NCBI GenBank assembly: GCA_000421005.1
Contig: ATWA01000014.1
Coordinates: forward strand, 1-49,150
Length of the DNA stretch: 49,150 nt
Reading direction: 5' to 3'
Source of the DNA: Clostridiales bacterium NK3B98
GTDB taxonomy: Bacteria > Bacillota > Clostridia > Oscillospirales > Oscillospiraceae
The position numbers and the translations under genes are program-made. Each line of letters starts with the position of its first letter. Positions within the stretch are counted from its first letter, which is position 1. This document shows positions 8,100-15,866 of the stretch, piece after piece. The notes beneath the pieces were generated by a model. That model was not told the origin of the DNA, did not search any database, and saw only the letters and a list, made by a program, of their open reading frames with translations.

Positions 8100-9764
8100 T
8101 TACCCCACAAAGGATTCCAGCTTGGAAATAAGACTGCTGGCTCGGGTGGTGGAAATGGTATTCAGGAAAATTACGTCCTGCACCCCCAAATCCCGGCACA
8201 TCTCCGCCAGATGCCGCTTGTCCACCTGATTCACATACCGATAGTCCACAATATAGGTGTATTGATAATTGTCAATCAGGAAGGGAGCAAAGGCGTTGCC
8301 GTAGGACTCCTTAATCAGCATCACTGCCGAATCGTCGTCCTTTTCCGGGTTTTCCACATAGCTGAAGGGATTGTCGCCCCCGATAAATGTGCCATATTTC
8401 AGCCCGGAGGAGGAGTTGGTCATATTCCCGATGACCACATATTCCCAGTCAGAACGCTCCTTGGTTTTGATGTGCAGCGTATTGGTGGAGGGGGACTCGT
8501 AGGCGTAGACAGTGTCCGGTGTGGCAGCCATGGCTTTGGATTTGGTGGCGCCGTAGAAGGTCCCCAAAAAGCCCTCATACTCGTGCTCCTCATAGAAATC
8601 CAGCGGTGTAGGGGTAATCCCGGCGGCGGCGCAGTATTGCTCATACGCCCGGTAAGCACCCAGCGCCGTCCAATGGTGGTCGGTGCGGAAGTAGAGGTAT
8701 TCTCCCTCCAGCGAGTGCTTCAACAGGGTGTTGTATACCGGAACTGCGTGGACATTGTCATCGTAGTTGCCGTACATATAGTCAATGGCTTTCTTCTGGT
8801 CTGAGGTGTTCACCTGCTCCTGCACGTCCAGCGGGACACAGATACCCATGCTGTTGGGGACAATGATGTTATAGACGTTGGCATCTCCCTCCAACTGCTC
8901 CGCAGCGCTGCTTACAGCGGCGGTATACCGGTCGGCACGGTCCAGAATGAAGTTGTAATATTCATAGGCGGCGTTGTCAATGGACAGCACAGCGCTGAGC
9001 TTTTCCACCACAGCGTCCGCGTCCAGCTCAGGAATTTCCAAATCTTCCTCTTCCTCCGGGACGGTTTCTTCCGCTTGGGTGGTTTCCTCCGGCTGGGAAG
9101 CCGCCTCCGGTTCAGTGGGTGCTTCTGTCTCAACAGGCTCCGCTGTCTCGGAGGATGCTTCACTTTCGGCAGGTGTCTCTGGCTGGGCAGGAGCGTTTGT
9201 CTCGGGTGACTCCACCTCCTGCGCCGGTTCCTGTGCAGGAGGCGTATCTTGAGCGGGTGCGGTCTCCGCGGGCGTTTCCTGCGCCGGCGATTCAACGTCA
9301 GCATCGGGCGCATCCGGAATCTCATCCGCCTGTTCCGCCTGTCCGGTTACGGTCTGCCCCTGAAACCCGCGGAGACGGTTCACCTCGTCATTGAGAGCGA
9401 GAAACCTGTCCCGCAGAGGAAAGGTATCCGCAAACCAGGTGGAAAGCCCGGAGAAATAACTGCCATCCGCCACCGCAGAGAGGGAAAACGCAGGGAAGGC
9501 GGCCAGGTCCCGGTGCTCCATGGCGGAGTAAGAGGGACGCAGGGGATAGAGCAGAGACAGCACCGTCAACGCAGCCAATGCGCCGGTAAAGCTGTAAATC
9601 CGGGGAGACAGCCCCCGTGACCTTTTGCGCCGGGGCTTGTGCTCGTCATAGAGAAAATATGGCTCCCGCCGGGAGCGGTGGAGCATAATATACCAGCGAA
9701 TCTGGAGCCTTCGGATCAGGGACAGCAATGCCCGCCCCGATGTTTGTTTGTTCTTATCAGACAC
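8100..9764 (-). CDS. DHHW-family (AlgJ/AlgX-like) membrane-anchored SGNH-type protein
   Basis: Proteins of this family partner with MBOAT acyltransferases to place acetyl or related groups on extracellular polymers. The 554-residue product has a basic cytoplasmic N-terminus, one membrane segment (about 57-74), the family's start motif around 84-122 (HRDLAAFPAF ... FADTFPLRDRF), and the catalytic-type motif TDHHWT at 361-366. Between about 143 and 246 lies a long Pro/Glu/Ala/Thr-rich tract, unusual in position because it interrupts the ectodomain near the membrane. GTG 9764 has a modest AAAGGCGG site. It lies 52 bp downstream of the MBOAT gene in the same operon. The acceptor polymer is unknown. 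Confidence 0.9.
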   Translation of the reverse strand: MSDKNKQTSGRALLSLIRRLQIRWYIMLHRSRREPYFLYDEHKPRRKRSRGLSPRIYSFTGALAALTVLSLLYPLRPSYSAMEHRDLAAFPAFSLSAVADGSYFSGLSTWFADTFPLRDRFLALNDEVNRLRGFQGQTVTGQAEQADEIPDAPDADVESPAQETPAETAPAQDTPPAQEPAQEVESPETNAPAQPETPAESEASSETAEPVETEAPTEPEAASQPEETTQAEETVPEEEEDLEIPELDADAVVEKLSAVLSIDNAAYEYYNFILDRADRYTAAVSSAAEQLEGDANVYNIIVPNSMGICVPLDVQEQVNTSDQKKAIDYMYGNYDDNVHAVPVYNTLLKHSLEGEYLYFRTDHHWTALGAYRAYEQYCAAAGITPTPLDFYEEHEYEGFLGTFYGATKSKAMAATPDTVYAYESPSTNTLHIKTKERSDWEYVVIGNMTNSSSGLKYGTFIGGDNPFSYVENPEKDDDSAVMLIKESYGNAFAPFLIDNYQYTYIVDYRYVNQVDKRHLAEMCRDLGVQDVIFLNTISTTRASSLISKLESFVG

Positions 9765-9816
9765 AGGCGTACCGCCTTTCCAATGGGATCACCGTGATTC
9801 AGCCTGACCTGACCGG

Positions 9817-11274
9817 TCAGAACCGATAGTAGAGGAAGGGATTGTATTGATCGCCTACCAGCGCAGCGGTGGACAGCACCAGAAGCAGGATGGGATAGGC
9901 GCACTGCAACCCGGTCCACAGAAGCTGGAAGGGAGGCAGACCGTCCATAGCCCGGTCCACACGGCGATACAAATTCCGCAGCAGGGGGGTGCAGGCAATG
10001 ACAGCGAGCAGCAGAAACACCCAATTGGATTGCAGCAGCAGCACCGTCTCCAAATCGGAGAGGGGATTGCCGCCCCGGCCTGCCATGCCCCGCAAGGCGA
10101 TTTTCAGGCAGTCAAAATCGGTGATACGGAAGACCACCCAGCCCACCGTCACCACCGCCAGCACATACCCATGCCGCAGCAGCCGGGGGATGTGCCGCTG
10201 AACGGGGGAGAATACAAACTTCTCCGCCAGCAGAAACAGCAGATAATAAAGACCCCACAGCACAAAGTTCCAGCTCGCCCCGTGCCACAGCCCGGTGAGC
10301 ATCCAGACAATGGTCAGATTGCGCAGCTGCGCCAGCCGTCCGCAGCGGTTGCCCCCCAATGGAATATAGACATAGTCCCGGAAAAAGGAGCTGAGGGAGA
10401 TGTGCCACCGCCGCCAGAAGGCGGTAATGGAGTCGGCGATATAGGGATAGTTGAAGTTTTCCAGATAAGAAAACCCGACCATCCGTCCCATGCCGATGGC
10501 CATATCCGAGTAGGCGGAAAAATCCAGATAGATTTGAATGGTAAAACAAACAGCGCCCATCCAAAGGGACAGCACCGAGCGGCTTGCCAGCAGGGAAGCG
10601 GCTTCGCCCTCCGCCAGAGCCGTGGAACAGAGAAAACGGTCTGCCAGCGCCCCCATGGGATTGGCCAGCATGGCTTTTTTCGCCAACCCTATGGCAAACC
10701 GGGAGGCCCCCTCTATCCACTCCTGTCTGGTCACATACCGCCACTCGATTCGGTCAGAGATGGTGGAGTAGCGGACAATGGGCCCGGCAATGCACTGATG
10801 AAACAAACTCACATACAGCAGCAGCTTCCAATAACTCCGCTGGGCAACCACATCCCGGCGATAGACATCCACCACATAGCTGATGAGCTGGAAGGTATAA
10901 AAGCTGATGCCGATGGGCAGGGCAATCTCAGGCAGAACCTCCGGCCAGCCGGTGAACTGCCGCACCACCCCAAGGGCAAAGCCCAGATATTTGAAGATAC
11001 ACAAAAGCCCCAAATCCAGGCTCAAAGCCCCCAACAGGCAGAGCTTTCGTTGCAGATAGGAGCGTCCCGGGCTGTCCATCGCCCGGCAGAGAAGCCAGTC
11101 CCCCAGGGTCATCCCGCACAGCAGAAGCAGATACGCCGGCCCTGCCCATGCGTAAAAGAGGAGGGAAAAGGCCAGCATGACCCGATTGCGCCAGCGCATA
11201 TTGGGCGCGGCACGATAGCAGAGCAGATTCAGCGGGAGAAAGGCGAAAAGGAAAAATAAACTGGAAAAAACCAA
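9817..11274 (-). CDS. MBOAT-family O-acyltransferase (AlgI/DltB-like)
   Basis: A 485-residue polytopic membrane protein that would move acyl groups across the membrane for O-acylation of a cell-surface polymer. The family core RRWHISLSSFF followed by a GG-containing loop lies at 288-310, and the second conserved histidine is His331 in LTGLWHGASWNF. About ten hydrophobic segments are visible. The start is taken as TTG 11274 because it yields MVFSSLFFLF, the typical N-terminus of the family; the ribosome site is weak. It pairs with the downstream DHHW gene; no alginate, cellulose or dlt genes are adjacent, so the substrate is open. Confidence 0.92.
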   Translation of the reverse strand: MVFSSLFFLFAFLPLNLLCYRAAPNMRWRNRVMLAFSLLFYAWAGPAYLLLLCGMTLGDWLLCRAMDSPGRSYLQRKLCLLGALSLDLGLLCIFKYLGFALGVVRQFTGWPEVLPEIALPIGISFYTFQLISYVVDVYRRDVVAQRSYWKLLLYVSLFHQCIAGPIVRYSTISDRIEWRYVTRQEWIEGASRFAIGLAKKAMLANPMGALADRFLCSTALAEGEAASLLASRSVLSLWMGAVCFTIQIYLDFSAYSDMAIGMGRMVGFSYLENFNYPYIADSITAFWRRWHISLSSFFRDYVYIPLGGNRCGRLAQLRNLTIVWMLTGLWHGASWNFVLWGLYYLLFLLAEKFVFSPVQRHIPRLLRHGYVLAVVTVGWVVFRITDFDCLKIALRGMAGRGGNPLSDLETVLLLQSNWVFLLLAVIACTPLLRNLYRRVDRAMDGLPPFQLLWTGLQCAYPILLLVLSTAALVGDQYNPFLYYRF

Positions 11275-11348
11275 ATCAAATCACCAATTCCAAAGTACCA
11301 AGTCACTTCAGTTTTCCACACCCGTGTAGAAAAATCCATCAATCTGTC

Positions 11349-11377
11349 AGTCTACCATAACCAGAAAGACGACGCAA
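11349..11377 (-). promoter_or_regulatory. Probable promoter of the MBOAT-DHHW operon
   Basis: Minus-strand TTGCGT (11377-11372) and TAGACT (11354-11349), spacing 17 bp, about 75 bp upstream of the TTG start. Confidence 0.5.
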
Positions 11378-11438
11378 GAGGAAATAGGTCGAAAACAGGA
11401 ATAAAATGAAAAACAATGGAGAAGTAAGTGCGGGGGAA

Positions 11439-11467
11439 TTGACGCAGCAAAAAGGAAGGATTATACT
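11439..11467 (+). promoter_or_regulatory. Promoter of the CYTH gene
   Basis: TTGACG (11439-11444) and TATACT (11462-11467) with 17-bp spacing, 35 bp upstream of the chosen ATG. The position also argues against longer in-frame starts upstream, which would lie before the promoter. Confidence 0.65.
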
Positions 11468-11501
11468 TTTCTTAACAAATGAGACGCAGGGAGACAGCAA
11501 T

Positions 11502-11993
11502 ATGGAGATTGAACGAAAATTCTGGCTGGAAGGATTTCCGGAGGATTTGCCGCTGGTACGGCGGCTGCAAACGTGGCAGGGGTATCTCTACACCGACCCC
11601 AACGAGGTACGCATCCGCAAAAGCGTGGAGGAGGACACCGGGCGCACCTATTACCGCCTGTGCATCAAGTCCGGCGGCGACCTGTCCCGCACCGAGGTGG
11701 AGACGGAGCTGAGCGCAGAGCAGTTCCGGCAGCTCTGCGGGCTTTTGGAGCCGGGACTTCCGCTGATTCACAAGGATTACCGTGCCTACCGTCTGCCGGA
11801 CGGGCATACGCTGGAATGTTCCATTGTGGATGAGGGCGCTTTCTCCTATGCGGAGGTGGAATTTGCCAGCGAAGCGGAGGCGGTTGCGTGGCAGCCGCTG
11901 CCCTGTCTGGGCAGAGAGACCACCTACCAGCGGGGCTTTAAGATGAAGCACTACTGGAGCAGCAAGGAGCGCCGGACGTGGGCGAAGAAATAA
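11502..11993 (+). CDS. CYTH-domain phosphohydrolase (triphosphate tunnel metalloenzyme)
   Basis: The 163-residue product begins MEIERKFWL, which holds the EXEXK metal- and phosphate-binding signature at its N-terminus, followed by the alternating charged beta-strands of the triphosphate tunnel fold (VRIRK, YRLCIKSGG, RTEVETEL, LECSIVDEG, YAEVEF). Members hydrolyse inorganic triphosphate or thiamine triphosphate, or act as class IV adenylate cyclases; the substrate cannot be read from sequence. ATG 11502 follows GGGAGA and lies just after the promoter. The gene stands alone and ends at a terminator. Confidence 0.9.
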   Translation: MEIERKFWLEGFPEDLPLVRRLQTWQGYLYTDPNEVRIRKSVEEDTGRTYYRLCIKSGGDLSRTEVETELSAEQFRQLCGLLEPGLPLIHKDYRAYRLPDGHTLECSIVDEGAFSYAEVEFASEAEAVAWQPLPCLGRETTYQRGFKMKHYWSSKERRTWAKK

Positions 11994-11997
11994 CAAA

Positions 11998-12034
11998 AAC
12001 CACCGGGTTTCAATGGAAATCCGGTGGTTTTTTG
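11998..12034. terminator. Bidirectional terminator between CYTH gene and glnN
   Basis: AACCACCGG pairs with CCGGTGGTT and is followed by a T-run on the plus strand and by TTTTTGTT on the minus strand, serving both converging genes. Confidence 0.85.
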
Positions 12035-12048
12035 CGTCTTGAAAAGGA

Positions 12049-14142
12049 TTACACCTCAAACAGCATATCTCCATAGCTGAACATGGGCCAAACGTCCTGA
12101 TCCACCAGCAGCTCCAGTTGGTCGATGGGGGTACGCAGCGCATCCATACAGGGTACGATCCGGTCGTGGAAGGCGTGAGCCATCTGCTCCACCCCGTCGT
12201 CCGGGGTAATGGCGGAGAGCTGCAATTCCAAATCGTGGAGGGCGGCGCTGGCCTGACCCAGCAGCAGATTCACCTGTTCCAGCAGCTCCCGCTGGACGGT
12301 GGAATCCATGCCGATGGTGTTCAGACGCTCCACTGTCTCGGCAAGCTGGCGGGTGTAGCGGATGACGGCGGGAATGTATGCTTTCGAGGCCATGTGAATC
12401 ATGGCGTTGGCCTCAATGTGGGTGCGCTTGGAATAGTTTTCGTAGCGGATCTCTGTCCGGGAAGCCAGCTCGGTGCGGTTGAAGATGTGGAACTTCTCAT
12501 ACATAGCCACTACATCGTCATGCAGCAGCACCGGCACAGCATCCACCATGGACTTGATGACCGGAAGCCCCCGGCGCTGCGCTTCCTCCACCCATGCGTC
12601 AGAGTAGCCGTCCCCGTTGAAGATCACCCGCTTATGCTCTGCCATGGACTTCTGGATGTAGCTGAGACAGGCGGCATGGAAATCCTCCGCCCCTTCCAGC
12701 GCATCCGCAGCGTCGCAGAACGCCTCAGCCAGCACGGCGTTGAGGGTGGTGTTGGGGGAGGCGATGGAGTCGGCAGAGCCCACCATGCGAAACTCAAATT
12801 TATTTCCGGTAAAGGCAAAAGGAGAGGTGCGGTTACGGTCGGTGGCGTCGATGTGCAGCACCGGAACGGTGGAAACGCCGGTGTTCAGCTCGCCCGCCTC
12901 AGCACGGGTCTGGTCGGAGTTGTGAATCACCTGCTCCACCACCTCGTCCAGCTGGTCGCCCAGAAAGACGGAAATGATGGCAGGAGGTGCCTCCTGGCCG
13001 CCCAGACGGTATTCGTTGCCCACATCAGAGGCGGACTCCCGGAGCAAGTCGGCGTGGCGGTCAATGGCGGCCAGCACGCAGGACAGCACCAGCAGGAACC
13101 GGAGATTGTGAATGGGGTCCTCACCGGGGTCAAACAGGTTCTCTCCCTCGTCGGTGTTGATGGACCAGTTGTTGTGCTTGCCGGAGCCGTTAATACCGGC
13201 GTAGGGCTTTTCGTGGAGAAGGCAGACCAGATTGTGCTTCAACGCAATCCGCTTCATGGTCTCCATGGTGAGCTGATTCTGGTCCACCGCCACGTTGGCA
13301 GTGGCATAGATGGGAGCCAGCTCGTGCTGGGAGGGAGCCACCTCGTTGTGCTGGGTGGTGGCGGGAATACCCAGCTTCCACAGCTCCACATTCAGGTCTT
13401 TCATAAACCGGCCGACCCGCTCCCGAATCTGACCGAAGTAGTGGTCGTCCAGCTCCTGACCCTTGGGGGCAGGTGCGCCGAACAGAGTGCGCCCGGCGTA
13501 GACCAAATCCTTCCGCTTCAGGTATTTGTCCCGGTCAACCAGAAAATACTCCTGCTCTGCGCCTACGAAGGGAACCACCTTTCGGGCGGTGGTGTTGCCA
13601 AAGAGCCGGACAATCCGAATTGCCTGTTCGCTCAGCGCCTCCATGGAGCGCAGCAGAGGGGTCTTCTTGTCCAGCGCCTCGCCTGTGTAGGAGACAAAGA
13701 CGGTGGGGATGCAGAGAATCACCCCGCACCCGGACTCCTTGACGAACACCGGACTGGTGATGTCCCATGCGGTATAGCCCCGGGCGTAAGAGGTCGCCCG
13801 CAGACCGCCGGTGGGGAAGGAGGAGGCGTCCGGCTCGCCCATAATGAGCTGCTTGCCGGAGAGCTGGAGCAGGGTCTTGCCGTTTTGGGGATAGGTGATA
13901 AAGGAGTCGTGCTTCTCGGCGGTGGTGCCGGTGAGGGGCTGGAACCAGTGGGTGTAGTGGGTAGCGCCCTTTTCGATGGCCCAATCCTTCATGGCGTTGG
14001 CAACCACGTCTGCCGTACCCATGGAGAGCTGCCCGCCGTTGTCCATGACCGCCATGACCTTCTCAAAGTCCTTCTTTGGAATCCGTTCCCGCATTACCGA
14101 AATGCTGAACACATTGGAGCCGAAAATTTCCGTAATCTTCAT
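12049..14142 (-). CDS. glnN: Type III glutamine synthetase
   Basis: It makes glutamine from glutamate, ammonia and ATP. The 697-residue product has the length and hallmarks of GSIII: N-terminal [12 protein letters not shown], glutamine synthetase signatures such as [34 protein letters not shown] and [13 protein letters not shown], and a C-terminal helical extension. GSI and GSII enzymes are much shorter (about 350-470). ATG 14142 is supported by AAAGGAG ten bases upstream; a 29-codon in-frame extension lacks a site. It is monocistronic with its own promoter and terminator. No PII, amt or glnR gene is near. Confidence 0.96.
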   Translation of the reverse strand: MKITEIFGSNVFSISVMRERIPKKDFEKVMAVMDNGGQLSMGTADVVANAMKDWAIEKGATHYTHWFQPLTGTTAEKHDSFITYPQNGKTLLQLSGKQLIMGEPDASSFPTGGLRATSYARGYTAWDITSPVFVKESGCGVILCIPTVFVSYTGEALDKKTPLLRSMEALSEQAIRIVRLFGNTTARKVVPFVGAEQEYFLVDRDKYLKRKDLVYAGRTLFGAPAPKGQELDDHYFGQIRERVGRFMKDLNVELWKLGIPATTQHNEVAPSQHELAPIYATANVAVDQNQLTMETMKRIALKHNLVCLLHEKPYAGINGSGKHNNWSINTDEGENLFDPGEDPIHNLRFLLVLSCVLAAIDRHADLLRESASDVGNEYRLGGQEAPPAIISVFLGDQLDEVVEQVIHNSDQTRAEAGELNTGVSTVPVLHIDATDRNRTSPFAFTGNKFEFRMVGSADSIASPNTTLNAVLAEAFCDAADALEGAEDFHAACLSYIQKSMAEHKRVIFNGDGYSDAWVEEAQRRGLPVIKSMVDAVPVLLHDDVVAMYEKFHIFNRTELASRTEIRYENYSKRTHIEANAMIHMASKAYIPAVIRYTRQLAETVERLNTIGMDSTVQRELLEQVNLLLGQASAALHDLELQLSAITPDDGVEQMAHAFHDRIVPCMDALRTPIDQLELLVDQDVWPMFSYGDMLFEV

Positions 14143-14220
14143 ACTGCCATACTCCTTTATTCCGAAAACAGCTCTTTTTCCTGAAGCAGAGCGGCTTTCC
14201 GGTGCCATTTCATCAAAAAC

Positions 14221-14249
14221 AGCATACACGATTCATGTGGTGTTTGCAA
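14221..14249 (-). promoter_or_regulatory. Probable glnN promoter
   Basis: Minus-strand TTGCAA (14249-14244) and TATGCT (14226-14221), spacing 17 bp, about 80 bp upstream of the glnN start. Confidence 0.5.
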
Positions 14250-14414
14250 GATTTTTTTCACTTTCATTCACAATGACGTGAAATAACCCCGGTTTCCACC
14301 GAAGTTTTAGGTATTTTTTCGCAGCTTTCGGGCTTTGCAGATTCATGCTATGCCCAGCAGGGCGGTTTCATGCGCCAAGGGGGATGATTCGGGGGAGAAA
14401 TCTCCTGTAATCCC

Positions 14415-14443
14415 TTGCCAAGCGGGGGAAAATATGATATAAA
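14415..14443 (+). promoter_or_regulatory. pheST promoter
   Basis: TTGCCA (14415-14420) and TATAAA (14438-14443) with 17-bp spacing place the transcript start near 14450, just ahead of the T-box leader. Confidence 0.65.
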
Positions 14444-14449
14444 TATCTG

Positions 14450-14690
14450 GATTGATCGGCTATGAAGGAGAAAAGAGAGGAACACCCTCCATCAGAGAGC
14501 CTCTGCCACCGGCTGAAAGCAGAGACGGGATGGTCCCTTTCGGTTCGCTCCGGAGCTGCCCGCAGGAAATGGCGGGCCGGTTGCCGCCGTTACCGGCAGA
14601 GAGTGCGCACCGTTTCGGTGCGAATTCGGGTGGTACCGCGGAAGCAGTCTTTCGTCCCGTTTTCGGGAGGAAAGGCTTTTTTCTTTGTAT
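14450..14690 (+). promoter_or_regulatory. T-box leader controlling pheS-pheT
   Basis: The conserved T-box sequence GGGTGGTACCGCGG is at 14628-14641, directly before a terminator hairpin (about 14647-14676, CGTCCCG-TTTT-CGGGAGG core) and a T-run. Upstream are the AGAGAG element (about 14495) and paired segments expected of stem I. Two TTC (Phe) triplets, 14539-14541 and 14544-14546, lie where the specifier loop is expected; one is probably the specifier. Uncharged tRNA-Phe would stabilise the antiterminator and allow transcription of pheS and pheT. Confidence 0.93.
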
Positions 14691-14722
14691 TTCCACATCC
14701 GTAACAGGAAGGAGTGTCACGC

Positions 14723-15766
14723 ATGAAAGAACAATTATCCAAAATCCGGGAGGAGGCGCTGGCCGCCATCGGCGCTACCGACGCTGCCGCCGCACTGGAT
14801 GCCGTCCGGGTCAAGTATCTGGGCAAAAAGGGCGAGCTGACCGCCCTGCTCAAGCAGACCGGAAAGCTGCCCCCTGAGGAGCGCCCCGCCATGGGACAGC
14901 TCGCCAACGAGGTGAGAGCCGCTCTCACCGATGCCATCGCCCAGCAGAACAAACGTCTGGCAGAGGCAGCTATGGACCTGAAGCTGGCCGCCGAGACGGT
15001 GGATGTGTCCATCCCCGGCACCAAGGAGCCGCTGGGTCATAAGCACCCCATCTCCAAGGTGATTGACGAGATTACCGACATCTTCGTGGGCATGGGCTTC
15101 AACGTGGCGGAGGGCCCCGAGGTGGAACTGGCCGCCTACAACTTCACCAAGCTGAACACCGAGGAAGGCCACCCCGGCCGGGAGTGGACGGACACCTTCT
15201 ATATCACCCCCGGCAAGGACGACCCCAAAAACGATGCCGTACTGCTTCGCTCCCAGACCTCTCCCATGCAGATTCGCACCATGGAGAGCCGCAAGCCTCC
15301 CATCCGCATCATCGCCCCCGGCCGTGTCTACCGCAAGGACGAGGCGGATGCCACCCATTCCCCCATGTTCCATCAGATCGAGGGCATGGTGGTGGACAAG
15401 GGCATCACCATGGCCGACCTGAAAGGCACCCTGAACGAGGTGGTCAAGAGCCTCTACGGGGAGGACGCTCAGACCCGGTTCCGTCCCCACCACTTCCCCT
15501 TCACCGAGCCCTCCTGCGAGGTGGACGTGCAGTGCTTCGCCTGCAAGGGCAAGGGCTGCCCGGTGTGCAAGGGCGAGGGCTGGATTGAGGTGCTGGGCGC
15601 CGGCATGATCCACCCCAAGGTGCTGGAGGGCTGCGGCATTGATACCGGCGTGTATTCCGGCTGGGCCTTCGGCATGGGCGTGGAGCGCCTTGCCATGATG
15701 CGCTACGGCATCAACAACCTCAAGCTCTGCTTCGAGAACGACGTGAGATTCTTAGAGCAGTTCTGA
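14723..15766 (+). CDS. pheS: Phenylalanine-tRNA ligase alpha subunit
   Basis: The 347-residue product is the catalytic alpha chain of the heterotetrameric enzyme that charges tRNA-Phe. The N-terminal helical arm (about 1-85) is followed by the class II synthetase core with motif 2 region RVYRKDEADATHSPMFHQIEG and motif 3 region GMGVERLAMMRYGI. A Cys cluster (CFACKGKGCPVC, near 270-281) suggests a metal site seen in some clostridial PheS proteins. ATG 14723 has AGGAAGGAG upstream; an alternative GTG at 14714 overlaps that site. Expressed from the T-box leader; pheT follows 100 bp downstream. Confidence 0.97.
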   Translation: MKEQLSKIREEALAAIGATDAAAALDAVRVKYLGKKGELTALLKQTGKLPPEERPAMGQLANEVRAALTDAIAQQNKRLAEAAMDLKLAAETVDVSIPGTKEPLGHKHPISKVIDEITDIFVGMGFNVAEGPEVELAAYNFTKLNTEEGHPGREWTDTFYITPGKDDPKNDAVLLRSQTSPMQIRTMESRKPPIRIIAPGRVYRKDEADATHSPMFHQIEGMVVDKGITMADLKGTLNEVVKSLYGEDAQTRFRPHHFPFTEPSCEVDVQCFACKGKGCPVCKGEGWIEVLGAGMIHPKVLEGCGIDTGVYSGWAFGMGVERLAMMRYGINNLKLCFENDVRFLEQF

Positions 15767-15770
15767 GCAG

Positions 15771-15838
15771 ACGGGATGTCGAGGATGCCATCCCGTACCC
15801 ATCGTCCGTAGGGGGCGGCGTCCTCGACGCCCCTGCTC
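15771..15838. repeat. Palindromic REP-like unit in the pheS-pheT spacer
   Basis: The spacer holds GGGATG...CATCCC, then GTAGGGGGCGGCG with CGACGCCCC, and the outer words GTCGAGGA and TCCTCGAC are exact complements. This nested, GC-rich layout resembles interspersed palindromic units I associate with Oscillospiraceae intergenic regions. A shorter look-alike (GTAGGGGATGCTATCCC) occurs at about 28300-28316. Copy number elsewhere cannot be seen. Confidence 0.45.
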
Positions 15839-15866
15839 TGATGACCGACAAAGTGAGGTATTTACT

